64,000 bases of DNA from assembly GCA_022376925.1 (NCBI GenBank), contig JAIOJX010000004.1, positions 1,674,001-1,738,000 on the forward strand. Direction: 5' to 3'. The stretch comes from Tragulus kanchil (lineage: Eukaryota > Chordata > Mammalia > Artiodactyla > Tragulidae). The notes under the pieces were generated by a model that was not told where the DNA came from, searched no databases, and saw only the letters and a list, made by a program, of their open reading frames with translations. The position numbers and the translations under genes are program-made. This document shows, one piece after another, positions 1 to 11,064 of the stretch (positions are counted from its first letter, which is position 1; every line of letters starts with the position of its first letter).

Positions 1-1015
1 GAAAATCATAGCAAATGAAACAACAGACAAAGAATTAATCTCCAAAATCTACAAGCAACTCAGACAACTCAGCACAGGGAAAATGAGCAGCCCAATCAAA
101 AAATGGGAAAAAGATCTAAAGAGACGCCTCTCCAAAGAGGACATACAAATGGTCCAAAAATACATGAAACGATGCTCAACCTCGCTTATTATCAGAGAAA
201 TGCAAATTAAAACCACAATGAGATACCACCTCACACCTGTCAGAATGGCTATCATCAACAAATCGACAGACAACAAATGCTGGAGAGGGTGTGGAGAAAA
301 GGGAACCCTCTTGCATTGCTGGTGGGAATGTAAATTAATACAACCTCTATGGAAGACAATATGGAGATTCCTTAAAAAACTAAAAATAGAAGCACCCTAT
401 GACCCAGCAATCCCACTATTAGGCCTATATCCTGATGAAATCAAAACTGAAAGAGGCACCTGTACCCCAATGTTCATTGCAGCTCTCTATACAATAGCCA
501 GAACATGGAAGCAACCTAGATGTCCATCGACAAACGAATGGATCCAGAAGCTCTGGTACATATATACAATGGAATACTACTCAGCTGTTAAAAGAAATGC
601 AGAAGACTCAGTCCTAATGAGGTGGCTGGCTCTAGAACCTATCATAAAAAGTGACGTAAGTCAAAAAGAGAAAGACAAGTATAGTATACTAACTCATATA
701 TATGGGATCTAGTAAGATGGTCATGATAACACACGCAGTGAACTCATGAAAAAACAGAGAATAGACATAAAGACATTGTGGAGACCGAACAATGGGAGGG
801 AGTAACATGGGAACCTATACTGTCATGTGTAGAAAAGATAGCTATTGTCATTGTGCTAGGGGAATAGGAATACCTACAACCACTTGGAGCAATGGTCTGG
901 AGGGATTGGGGGGGGAACCTGGGTGGGGGGAGGGTCAAGGGATATGCATCTGATTGATCTGGAACATACATGTACAAAAATAAATAAATAAATAAAAGAT
1001 TAAAAAAAAAAAAAA
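1..1015 (+). mobile_element. LINE-1 3' end (ORF2 C-terminus, 3' UTR, poly-A)
   Basis: Three-prime part of a ruminant-type LINE-1 retrotransposon; the 5' part lies outside the window. Positions 2-712 encode the end of ORF2, 713 to about 978 is a 3' UTR with a G-rich stretch near 905-940, and the element ends in an (AAAT)n/A-rich tail at about 978-1015. The same ORF2 end and 3' UTR recur almost unchanged near 20.3-21.46 kb, so both copies come from one relatively young L1 subfamily. Because the ORF2 end is undamaged, this insertion looks recent. No target-site duplication can be checked without the 5' flank. Confidence 0.95.
2..712 (+). CDS. LINE-1 ORF2 protein, C-terminal fragment (open, cut by window edge)
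   Basis: An uninterrupted frame of about 236 codons runs from the window edge to a stop at 710-712. It matches the C-terminal segment of L1 ORF2p, downstream of the reverse transcriptase. The cysteine motif CX3CX7HX4C typical of L1 ORF2p is present (first Cys codon near 281, last near 332), followed by the family's usual [10 protein letters not shown] and [18 protein letters not shown] blocks. ORF2p supplies the endonuclease and reverse transcriptase for target-primed reverse transcription. Only the C-terminal part is visible, so coding potential of the whole element cannot be judged. It is retrotransposon sequence, not a host gene. Confidence 0.9.
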   Translation, partial: KIIANETTDKELISKIYKQLRQLSTGKMSSPIKKWEKDLKRRLSKEDIQMVQKYMKRCSTSLIIREMQIKTTMRYHLTPVRMAIINKSTDNKCWRGCGEKGTLLHCWWECKLIQPLWKTIWRFLKKLKIEAPYDPAIPLLGLYPDEIKTERGTCTPMFIAALYTIARTWKQPRCPSTNEWIQKLWYIYTMEYYSAVKRNAEDSVLMRWLALEPIIKSDVSQKEKDKYSILTHIYGI

Positions 1016-1370
1016 TCTTTGAGAAGGTTTCTCCCTCTGTTTCTCTTTTAGATGGGTTATGGCTGGGTACCATGTGACAAATAAAATTTCCTAGTGTTCT
1101 TACAGATAAAATGATCATTGTGTCCTTTTAAATCACCCAGGGCCCAAAGAGGCCATAATCACTTTAGGGTTTAGTCTTGACAACCTAACACACTGTACCC
1201 ATATTAGTAATTATTACTGAGGTAAGGATTATTATTTAAGACATGCTTTGGGAATGCAGTGTGAAAGAAGCTGATAATTACTCCTCATCACTTCTTTCTT
1301 AATAACGAAACCTGATTTTATTGGGGGGCATCAACATACACTGATGCAAAACTGCTTTTTCCAGAAACAC
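1016..1370. other. Single-copy intergenic sequence, nothing recognised
   Basis: AT-rich sequence between the L1 tail and the first tandem duplication. I see no convincing reading frame, SINE or LTR here. Confidence 0.5.
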
Positions 1371-3760
1371 CTTATAAAAGCAGTAGCTAGGTAACCAAAT
1401 ATAAGATAAGGCTATCAGGAGGGCTGCTAAGTTAGGTAGGAGGCTCTTTTGCATTTTTCTCATTCCTCCTTCTTCCTGCCTGAAATACAGACTTGATGTC
1501 TGGAGCTTTAGGGGCCATCTTGCACCTTGAAGTCAGAAGTCACGAGCTAATGATGATAGAACTAAGCATTACAAGCTCAGGACACAGATTGTGTCATAGA
1601 AACACTGTAATAACTATAGAAAGTCAGCCTCCAGACTGCCTATATATGAGAAGAAAATAAACCTCTCCATCTTGTTAAACCATGTTATTTCAGCTTTCTG
1701 TTATTAGCCCCCAAATACATTTCCTAACTGATTCTCTCCCATGTGGCAAAATAAGAAAAGCAAAGCAAAAAATAACATTTAATCAAGATGTTAAGAAAGG
1801 GGAACATTTTTAAATTCTCTAGTTTTCAGAGCATGGTGCATTTGTGGGGAGGGAACTGTCAGATGAGTGCCATGGGACAACTATGATGTCCAGGTTTGCT
1901 AGTGGATGGGGGTTCTTATAAGAGAAAGAGATAAGAACCCAGCAGCTTTCGCCTGTGGCTTTCAAACACTTTGCCCTTTATGGGCAAATAATGCCTGCAT
2001 TATTTATCAACATTGAATTTGCATGGTCTATAGGAGAAATGACTGATCCTTGGAAAGTGTTTCCCACATGGGGTCTAGGAGACTTCTGAATCTATTTAAT
2101 GAAAAATGAAAAGAAATAGCATAACAAGTTCAAGTTCATTCAAGTCGACATCAATGCCAGTCTCTCCAGAAGAGGCAGGAAAAGAGGCCAGCAGAGAGGA
2201 AGAGAATAAAAGCTCTTGGCTCTGCTTTCCTAATTACCCCTAATCCACTAAAGAGCTGAAACATCTTACAAATGCTAATTAATTAGCCCCCTACCAGTTT
2301 AGTGATGAATCCATGAAGCAGCCTCTCTGCAAAGTATGGATTGTGGCAAAACAGGGTGTGCTGGAAATGAATGTCTAGTTTTAACAGGCAATGTTTGCAG
2401 TCCTGCAGTTAGCTAAGGGACTTCCCAAGTGGCAGCAGTGGTAAAGAATCTGCCTGCCAATACAGGAGATGCTGGGTTCAATCTCTGGGTCAGGAAGATC
2501 CTCTGGAGGAGGACATGGCAACCCAATCCAGTATTCTCGCCTGGAAAATGCCTAGGACAGGAGTCTTATAAAAGCAGTAGCTAGGTAACCAAATATAAGA
2601 TAAGGCTATCAGGAGGGCTGCTAAGTTAGGTAGGAGGCTCTTTTGCATTTTTCTCATTCCTCCTTCTTCCTGCCTGAAATACAGACTTGATGTCTGGAGC
2701 TTTAGGGGCCATCTTGCACCTTGAAGTCAGAAGTCACGAGCTAATGATGATAGAACTAAGCATTACAAGCTCAGGACACAGATTGTGTCATAGAAACACT
2801 GTAATAACTATAGAAAGTCAGCCTCCAGACTGCCTATATATGAGAAGAAAATAAACCTCTCCATCTTGTTAAACCATGTTATTTCAGCTTTCTGTTATTA
2901 GCCCCCAAATACATTTCCTAACTGATTCTCTCCCATGTGGCAAAATAAGAAAAGCAAAGCAAAAAATAACATTTAATCAAGATGTTAAGAAAGGGGAACA
3001 TTTTTAAATTCTCTAGTTTTCAGAGCATGGTGCATTTGTGGGGAGGGAACTGTCAGATGAGTGCCATGGGACAACTATGATGTCCAGGTTTGCTAGTGGA
3101 TGGGGGTTCTTATAAGAGAAAGAGATAAGAACCCAGCAGCTTTCGCCTGTGGCTTTCAAACACTTTGCCCTTTATGGGCAAATAATGCCTGCATTATTTA
3201 TCAACATTGAATTTGCATGGTCTATAGGAGAAATGACTGATCCTTGGAAAGTGTTTCCCACATGGGGTCTAGGAGACTTCTGAATCTATTTAATGAAAAA
3301 TGAAAAGAAATAGCATAACAAGTTCAAGTTCATTCAAGTCGACATCAATGCCAGTCTCTCCAGAAGAGGCAGGAAAAGAGGCCAGCAGAGAGGAAGAGAA
3401 TAAAAGCTCTTGGCTCTGCTTTCCTAATTACCCCTAATCCACTAAAGAGCTGAAACATCTTACAAATGCTAATTAATTAGCCCCCTACCAGTTTAGTGAT
3501 GAATCCATGAAGCAGCCTCTCTGCAAAGTATGGATTGTGGCAAAACAGGGTGTGCTGGAAATGAATGTCTAGTTTTAACAGGCAATGTTTGCAGTCCTGC
3601 AGTTAGCTAAGGGACTTCCCAAGTGGCAGCAGTGGTAAAGAATCTGCCTGCCAATACAGGAGATGCTGGGTTCAATCTCTGGGTCAGGAAGATCCTCTGG
3701 AGGAGGACATGGCAACCCAATCCAGTATTCTCGCCTGGAAAATGCCTAGGACAGGAGTCT
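1371..3760. repeat. Tandem duplication 1 (spacing 1194 bp)
   Basis: Positions 1371-2566 recur essentially identically at 2565-3760, sharing only a CT dinucleotide at the junction. The left boundary lies in unique DNA and the right boundary cuts a BOV-A2 SINE in its second half, so the first SINE copy is truncated and the second is whole. Direct orientation, no spacer. Probably an unmerged assembly overlap. Confidence 0.95.
2418..2566 (+). mobile_element. BOV-A2/Bov-tA SINE, truncated by duplication junction
   Basis: First copy of the SINE described at 3612-3823. It begins with the tRNA-Glu-like head (GACTTCCCAAGTGGC..., then the AAAGAATCTGCCTGCCAAT core) and stops abruptly at the duplication boundary, where unique DNA equivalent to position 1371 resumes. 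The truncation is explained by the junction, not by retrotransposition. Confidence 0.9.
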
Positions 3761-3823
3761 AGAGGGCTACAGTCCATGGGGTCACAAAGAGTTGGACAGG
3801 ACTGAGCGGCTGAGCACACACAG
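3612..3823 (+). mobile_element. BOV-A2 SINE with target-site duplication
   Basis: Complete ruminant SINE: tRNA-Glu-like head with polymerase III box-B-like GGTTCAATCTC, then the Bov-A segment (CAACCCAATCCAGTATTCT...) ending in a short CA-rich tail. It is flanked by an imperfect 10-bp target-site duplication, GTTAGCTAAG (3602-3611) and GTTAGTTAAG (3824-3833). BOV-A2 is a ruminant hallmark and is a main reason for assigning the window to a ruminant. Confidence 0.93.
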
Positions 3824-4139
3824 GTTAGTTAAGGCAGAGAGAAGCACTACCAGCACAAGAATGGGAATTTCAGGATTTCTAGAAATCAGCATATATAAAA
3901 CCATAGATCATTTCTTTTCTACCCTCCACCCAGTTTTTGCCTTTCAACTCACAGTGGAAAAACTATATTGCACCCTAATCTCAAGATATGTTCATCTTCT
4001 GGAAACCTCTATCCTCTCTCCACCACCATTAGTTCATATACTTATCAGAAATTACCATCTCATGCTACTGTCCTGTTTTCATCCTTCTCAAATTTTATTC
4101 TTCTGAATCATATTGTGAAAGAAATTTGAATCAGCCACT

Positions 4140-4840
4140 ATCTGTGCGTTTGGCTGCAAAATAAAAGAAAACTCAACTGAAAGTAACTTAAACTCTAAAA
4201 GAAATTTATTGTTTCTGATTCATTTAACTTAAGAGTTCAAAGGAGGGTCAGCTTCAGGCATTAACTTAAGATCAGGGCCCTGGTTCTCTCTCTCTGCAGT
4301 TCTCTTGGTGTTATTCCTTCTATTTGTTCTTTTCTCTGACTGATTTCTGCTAATAGCACCAAAATACTATAGCAGTTTCTGGAGACACCACTACGTATCA
4401 CAGCATTTGAAGAAAGAGAGAGCCTCTTCTCCCAAATGTTCATTCCTAAAGAACAAAATTAGGTTCGGTCCCCACTCTTGAAAAGTGTTCTTTCTGGCCC
4501 AAGAAATGATGCGAGTCAGCCCAGGCTAAGTTATGCTGTGGTAACAAATAACCGTAAAGACCTCAGTGGCTTGCAAAGCAAAAAAAGTTTGTTTCTCATC
4601 CAACTTGCATATCAGCAGCTGTGGGCCAGCTGAGACTCCACCCCTTCATTCTGGGGATAAGACTGAAGGAGCAACCAAATTCTAAGGCATATTACTCTGT
4701 GGTAAAGGGAAGAGTGATAGAAGAATCATACTCTGGCCCTTAAAACTTCCACTTGGAAATGACACATTAAATTCCACCCACATTTTATGAGGCAAAGAAA
4801 ATCATTGCCTAAGTGTATTGTCAATGGAACAAGAGTAAGA
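4140..4840. other. Probable ancient interspersed-repeat relics, class unresolved
   Basis: Two adjacent blocks (about 4145-4460 and 4520-4830) resemble old mammalian interspersed repeats. Examples are the pattern of a TGGCTGCAAAATAAAAGAAAAC head followed by a 'TTTATTG...' block, and TTATGCTGTGGTAACAAATAAC followed by TTTGTTTCTCATC. I recognise the general pattern but not the family, and both are heavily diverged. No gene is visible. Confidence 0.35.
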
Positions 4841-5204
4841 TCTTTTGGAAGGATCATTAGGAGATGAGATGAACTTGATATATTTTGAATATAACATAAT
4901 CTACTGCAAATGCTATATACTGACTGCTGAACCATTTACCAGGTAAGGGAGATAGGACTATACTTTTGGGCTAATATCAGTAAAAGCCTACCCTCTAAGT
5001 GGGAATGGAATCAATCATACCTAGAAACTTCTCATGAAAATAACCATGGCTGATTAGGAAAGTTAACCAAAATAAAAATATACTGTAAGAATGTTCAATG
5101 AAGCACAACATTTAACCTAATGTATTTAACCTAAATATCCAACAACATGTATAAGTAAATCAGGGAATATACACTCAACAAAGTACTATATAGCTATTTT
5201 TTTT

Positions 5205-5785
5205 TAAATATCATAAAGAAATGGGACATACTTGGGCCTAAAACCTTTTGCACAGCAAAAGAAACCACAAACAAAACACAAAGACAACCTAAAAACTGGA
5301 AGAAAATATTTGCAAACACTGCTACTGACAAGGGACTAAGTTCCAAAATATACAAACAAGTAAGTGAAGTAACAGAAAGAAAAATATCATATAATATCAC
5401 TTATAGGTGTAATCTGAAAAAATGATACAAATGAACTCATATACAAAACAGAAATAAACCAGGGACATAAAAAACAAACCTACACTTACCAAAGGGGATT
5501 GTAGGGGTGGGGGATGGTAGGAGGAGGGAATGAGTGAGAGAAAAATTAGGAATTTGGGATTAACATACACATACTATTATATATAAAATAAGTAAACAGC
5601 AAGGATCTGCCATATAGCATAGGGAACTATACTCAATATCTGGCAATAATCTATAATGAAAAAAATCTAGAAGAGATATGTGTTTGTGCATAACTGAATC
5701 ACTTTTCTGTATACTTGAAACAAATTCAAATTTCTTTCACAATATAATTCAAAAGAATACACTGTAAATTAACAATACTTCCAAT
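5205..5785 (+). mobile_element. Old LINE-1 3' end with a 35-bp foreign insertion
   Basis: Degenerate ORF2 end (about 5205-5365, encoding a KPFAQQKKP-like stretch) and the conserved cetartiodactyl L1 3' tail: GGGAACTATACTCAATATCT near 5622, AACTGAATCACTTTTCTGTA near 5691, and a final CAATAAAA near 5782. This tail differs in sequence from the other L1s in the window, so it is an older subfamily. Within the tail, 5724-5758 does not belong to the family consensus and is a reverse-complement match to 4097-4131 (33 of 35 positions). Confidence 0.8.
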
Positions 5786-7435
5786 AAAATGAAAAGAAAT
5801 AAAAACAAAAGAATTTCATACCTGGATTTTTAATTACATAAAAATATTCTTTTAGTTGTGGTAGCAAAATCAAATTATCAAATGATATATACAATATGTT
5901 TCCTTTGTATGTATGAATTATAGATTTGAGCTTTTTCTTTTTGTTTATGTTTATATTCAAAATTCCTATATCAACTGTGTATGCCTTTTATACTAAGAAA
6001 ATAAGCAATGAAAATTTCTTTTTTAGTGAGGTACCACTTTCCAAAGAAGTCATGAGAAGCAGATGAGATTACCATCTGTAGATGAGTAAGACCTAAGAAT
6101 GTGTTACTGATTAGACTAGGGTGCCTCTCCATGCTACTGATGGAGAAGATTAAAATATAACTCAACATAATCTCTGGCATGTGGTTCTCTCATAGTCTAG
6201 AAAAATGAGAAATTCTGATTAAGAATGGTCAATGTGACTGACCATTGCCTACTGGGAAGGCTTCTGATTCATCAGAGAGTGAAGTAGAATTTTTCTCACA
6301 GAGAAGGTGACAACTCATCAAAGTGGGTCCAGCTTGGAGCTTAAAATTTTCATCTTCCTTTCATTTTAATTCTATACTGATCCAACTACCTTCTGTCTGA
6401 AATTATTCTTTAATCAAGAATCAAGGCTCCATATCAATGATATGTTACTTATCCTGTCTGGTGAAACTCCTGTTGAGCATGGCCAGGTAAAAATTCTGGC
6501 CATGCCAATTTTGGATGGGAATTTAATCAGTACCATTGTGTTTGCCAAGGTCATTTTAACCCAGGGCAAGTTAACTCCATCAAATAGAAGAACGTCCAAT
6601 CAGGTTCTTTCTTTTTATTAACATTTCTACTTTTTTCTTCTCTACCTGTAAAATTCTCAATGCAATCAAATGTTTTGGCCAGTTTTCCCAAATTTTGATC
6701 CTTGGAGTCCTTACCTACATTCAGTGATTTATTTAAAATGTTAGATTTGACAGTATTAAAAGGAAAATTACAAGTATATGCCATATAATATGTTCACACT
6801 TCTGCTTACTATTACAATAAGATTTTTTACTATAGCTACAAGTTTCTGAGTACATCTTATATATCAACATCATAGTGACTTTGTTCAGACTCTTTCTTAA
6901 GTCTTAAACTTTTCCACATCATATGTTAAAATTCTTCTCAACCACAATTCATTGGTGGAAAAAAAATCTCTTTCTCTGAATCCTTTAATTCAAAATTCTA
7001 TTAAGATCCCATTAAAGAAGAATATAAGTTCTGTAAGAGTAGATACTTAATTTTGTCATTTCTGTATCTCCATTACTTATTAAAAGTGCTTTGTGTTAGT
7101 AAGCAATGCAAATTGCATGAATTAGTGTAATTGTATTATTCTTAGTTTCTCTGCTTACCAGACTGCGTGTTCATTGAGAGCAGAGAAGAGCAATATTGCC
7201 CAATCTGCATGTTTAACTTTTTATGCTAATAATTTTCAAACATATACCTAAATAGAGATAATAGCTCCAACCCAAATAACCTAGTTTTCATTATAGCTGG
7301 TTTTTCAATATCTAGCAATAAAAGTCAAGCAATTCAAAAGTGCGTTCACGTACAAACTGAAGATAAGAGTGATTTCAGGGTACAAAATCAAACTTGTACT
7401 CTAAGTGTTAATTCCGCACTCAAAAGTCAAAAGTT
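5786..7435. other. AT-rich single-copy sequence, nothing recognised
   Basis: About 1.65 kb with only short chance reading frames, no clear SINE, LINE or LTR signature and no simple-sequence array. A strongly diverged repeat could be missed by eye. Confidence 0.5.
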
Positions 7436-8055
7436 CTTTTCCTTTGAGCAGCCTGAGGTGACCTCTAAAAATGGTGCAGTATTCACTTGAACCAGAAAAC
7501 CCCCACAAAATCATGCAAATCAAGAGGTTCAAATTTTCCTGTCCACTTTAAAAACATTCGTGAAACTGCCCAAGCAGTGTAAGCATGGTGTACACATATC
7601 CAAAAAGCCAAGTATCTGAAGGAGGTCACTCTAAAGAAGCAATGTGTGCCATTCTATCATTACAATGGTGGAGTTGGTAGGCATACACAGACCAAACAGT
7701 GGGGCTGGATGCAGGGTCAGTGGCCCAGAAAGAGTGCTGGATTTTTACTGAACATGCTCAAAAATGCAGAGAACAATGATGAACTTAAGGGCTTAGATGT
7801 AGATTCTCTGGTCACTGAACACATCCAGGTGAACAAAGCCCCCAAGATGTGGCACAGGACTTACAGAGCTCATGCTCGGATCAACCCATACATGAGCTCT
7901 CCTTGCCACATTGGGATGATGGAAAAGAACAGACTGTTCCTAAGCCAGAAGAGGAGGTTTCACAGAAAAAAAAGATACCCCAGAAAAAAACAGAAGAAAC
8001 AAAAACTTGTGGCCTGAGAATAAATGCCACAAAAAATAAATGCAAAAAAAGTTTA
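7436..8055 (+). pseudogene. RPL17: Processed pseudogene of ribosomal protein L17
   Basis: Intronless copy of the mRNA for the large-subunit ribosomal protein uL22 (RPL17, 184 residues). The 5' UTR remnant CAGCCTGAGGTGACCT precedes an ATG at 7471. The first 26 codons read [11 protein letters not shown]..., then a frame change occurs before codons for [13 protein letters not shown], followed by a stop. The middle (about 7640-7915) is open and gives YNGGVGR, the conserved [10 protein letters not shown] block and NKAPKM. A second frameshift near 7915-7925 moves the lysine-rich C-terminus into another frame. An A-rich tail follows (8018-8055). Flanking 14-bp near-direct repeats at 7422-7435 and 8056-8069 fit L1-mediated insertion. 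With two frameshifts and an in-frame stop it cannot make L17. Confidence 0.95.
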
Positions 8056-8069
8056 AAAAGTCAAAACTT

Positions 8070-8581
8070 TCAGTGGTTTTATGTCCAGATTCTCATTTAA
8101 TGGATCAATTCAATGAAATCTCCTAAAATATCACTTGGAGGATTTATTAGCAAACAACATTTCCTGTTGAAGCATAATACATTAGTATCATGCATATAAT
8201 TTGTACTGGTTTTCAACATATTTTTCATAAATGCCATATCCTAAGGCTTTCTGTTATAATGGTTGAGCTCACTGCTTTTTTCCCCAAGAAAAGTTTAAGA
8301 AAAAAAGAAAAGAAAGAACTATGACAGAGAGAAGCCCCAAGACTCTACTAGGTGCCAGCACATACTTAGCAAAAATGTTTTTTAAAGAAAGATGGAATGA
8401 ATGAAAAAGTAAGTCTGTGTCTCTAGATACTTCTACATTAATTGAGCTTCAAAGGAAATTCTGACCCAAGATCTTCTGTATCTTTCACATATGCTCCTTT
8501 TCTACAACACAGGAACCTATTTTTTAAATTATAATATGCTTCTGGAGTTCAACAAGGGGTAACAGAATCTCATAATTGAAA
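8070..8581. other. Single-copy AT-rich sequence, nothing recognised
   Basis: Sequence between the RPL17 pseudogene and tandem duplication 2. There is a purine-rich stretch at about 8286-8320 but no gene or transposon that I can support. Confidence 0.45.
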
Positions 8582-9154
8582 GTATCATGAGCAATTTTGA
8601 ACTGGGACCAAGAGGAAAGGAAACATAAGACAAAAATGTCAACAAAGAGTAGCATCCAAGGTTAAATAACAAGTTGGTCCCCCAGAGGTAGGCAGCAGGC
8701 TTGTCAACAAGTCCATCCAGTCTCAGTAGGCTCAGATATCCAAGATGGCTGATACAGAGAGCTGGGCTCTGTAGCAAGTGTCCATGCCCAGGGAATATTC
8801 TGTATCTGTAGCATCATGGTCCCAGTTGGTTTGAAATAGGACCCCAGTAGGATAAAACAAGCCAAACAAAGAATGAATCAGATTACTGGACAGATTGGAA
8901 CTCACTTCCAGGTTTTATATGTAAGCAGAGATACAGTAATATACTCAGAAAACCAGGCACAATTATGGTCCTGAGGATTTGAAATGCCCATTCAGAACAT
9001 CACCCCACTTCCCTTACCCGAGAGCACCAAACTACTCTCAGTCTGCAGCTTCTGGTAGGGAGGAAGTTCCTGTTATTGGGAAGGGCTAGAACTGAAACAG
9101 GACTTAGGGGTAGACATAGTTGTGAGCATATCTTGAAGGCAGGAGAAGCTGGAG

Positions 9155-9490
9155 TGATAATAAATGCCACATATTGATGATTTACTATGTACCAGGCTTT
9201 GTACCTGTTTTCATAAGCACTAACTTTTACTGTTGACATTACCATCACTACTCTGTGAAACAGTCACTGAACAAATAATATGGGCCAAGTGTTGTTCTCT
9301 GTGTTTTAGATCAATCATCTCATTTGTCCTCACAACTGTATGTGCTCAATACATTTTACCCCTGTTTTGTTAGATATACAAATTGAAACAAATAACTTAT
9401 TGAAATCCTTGCCACCAGCTCACACAGAAAACAAATGACATATCTGGGATTATGACCCTGGCTCTCTGAATCTAGAGTTCCAATCACTGG
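9155..9490 (-). mobile_element. MIR-type SINE relic(s)
   Basis: Read on the minus strand, this shows the ancient mammalian MIR order. On the plus strand the conserved cues are TTTACTATGTACCAGGC, CATCTCATTTGTCCTCACAAC, and CAGCTCACACAG followed by TCTGGGATTATGACCCTGGCTC. Possibly two fragments (9155-9255 and 9258-9490). The divergence is as expected for a pre-eutherian element. Confidence 0.65.
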
Positions 9491-10311
9491 CTCATGGTTT
9501 CATTTAACTCCTAGGAATAACTTTTACTAATAGAAAATTATAGTTAATGAAGTAGACTCATTTGAGGTACAATAATTGGCCAAAGATATATAGGACCTTC
9601 TGTTGTCTTCATTTTACAGGTCCAGAAAGACATGTGAGTCACCCACTACACCAACAGCAAGGGTACGGTGAAGATGTACATCCCCATCTGAATGCTGAGC
9701 ATGGGCTACTTATAACAAGAATTTTTCTTACCTCCTGCCCGTATCATGAGCAATTTTGAACTGGGAAAGAGGAAAGGAAACATAAGACAAAAATGTCAAC
9801 AAAGAGTAGCATCCAAGGTTAAATAACAAGTTGGTCCCCCAGAGGTAGGCAGCAGGCTTGTCAACAAGTCCATCCAGTCTCAGTAGGCTCAGATATCCAA
9901 GATGGCTGATACAGAGAGCTGGGCTCTGTAGCAAGTGTCCATGCCCAGGGAATATTCTGTATCTGTAGCATCATGGTCCCAGTTGGTTTGAAATAGGACC
10001 CCAGTAGGATAAAACAAGCCAAACAAAGAATGAATCAGATTACTGGACAGATTGGAACTCACTTCCAGGTTTTATATGTAAGCAGAGATACAGTAATATA
10101 CTCAGAAAACCAGGCACAATTATGGTCCTGAGGATTTGAAATGCCCATTCAGAACATCACCCCACTTCCCTTACCCGAGAGCACCAAACTACTCTCAGTC
10201 TGCAGCTTCTGGTAGGGAGGAAGTTCCTGTTATTGGGAAGGGCTAGAACTGAAACAGGACTTAGGGGTAGACATAGTTGTGAGCATATCTTGAAGGCAGG
10301 AGAAGCTGGAG

Positions 10312-10646
10312 TGATAATAAATGCCACATATTGATGATTTACTATGTACCAGGCTTTGTACCTGTTTTCATAAGCACTAACTTTTACTGTTGACATTACC
10401 ATCACTACTCTGTGAAACAGTCACTGAACAAATAATATGGGCCAAGTGTTGTTCTCTGTGTTTTAGATCAATCATCTCATTTGTCCTCACAACTGTATGT
10501 GCTCAATACATTTTACCCCTGTTTTGTTAGATATACAAATTGAAACAAATAACTTATTGAAATCCTTGCCACCAGCTCACACAGAAAACAAATGACATAT
10601 CTGGGATTATGACCCTGGCTCTCTGAATCTAGAGTTCCAATCACTG
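10312..10646 (-). mobile_element. MIR-type SINE relic(s), second copy from duplication 2
   Basis: Duplicate of the relic at 9155-9490 produced by tandem duplication 2, not an independent insertion. Confidence 0.65.
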
Positions 10647-11064
10647 GCTCATGGTTTCATTTAACTCCTAGGAATAACTTTTACTAATAGAAAATTATAG
10701 TTAATGAAGTAGACTCATTTGAGGTACAATAATTGGCCAAAGATATATAGGACCTTCTGTTGTCTTCATTTTACAGGTCCAGAAAGACATGTGAGTCACC
10801 CACTACACCAACAGCAAGGGTACGGTGAAGATGTACATCCCCATCTGAATGCTGAGCATGGGCTACTTATAACAAGAATTTTTCTTACCTCCTGCCCTAA
10901 AGTCCCTCAGTCCTTCTCTCTTTCATTCCCCAGCCACCTCTCATAAATCTAGAATACGTTTTTCTATCGTCCTTCCTCTCTTCTGTCTTCATTCCTGGAA
11001 ACTGAATCTCATCACAAATAAATTCTGACAGAAGGAGACACACCTAGAAACTGGAAGAAGTCAG

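Larger units (their letters stand above)
8582..10897. repeat. Tandem duplication 2 (spacing about 1157-1159 bp)
   Basis: 8582-9740 recurs at 9741-10897. The copies are near-identical; a visible difference is a 2-bp CC loss near 9767 relative to the first copy. The two abut with no spacer. The junction joins ...CTCCTGCCC to GTATCATGAG, neither of which is a transposon edge. Confidence 0.95.

Noticed and set aside
1371..3760. Satellite DNA or recent segmental tandem duplication
   Set aside because: Only two copies per unit, 21 unrelated units with the same length, and boundaries inside transposons; a satellite would share one unit and true segmental duplications would vary in size.
7646..8017. 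123-codon frame that might be a small gene
   Set aside because: It is the middle and a frame-shifted end of the RPL17 pseudogene; the conserved lysine-rich C-terminus lies in another frame and upstream stops separate it from the start codon.
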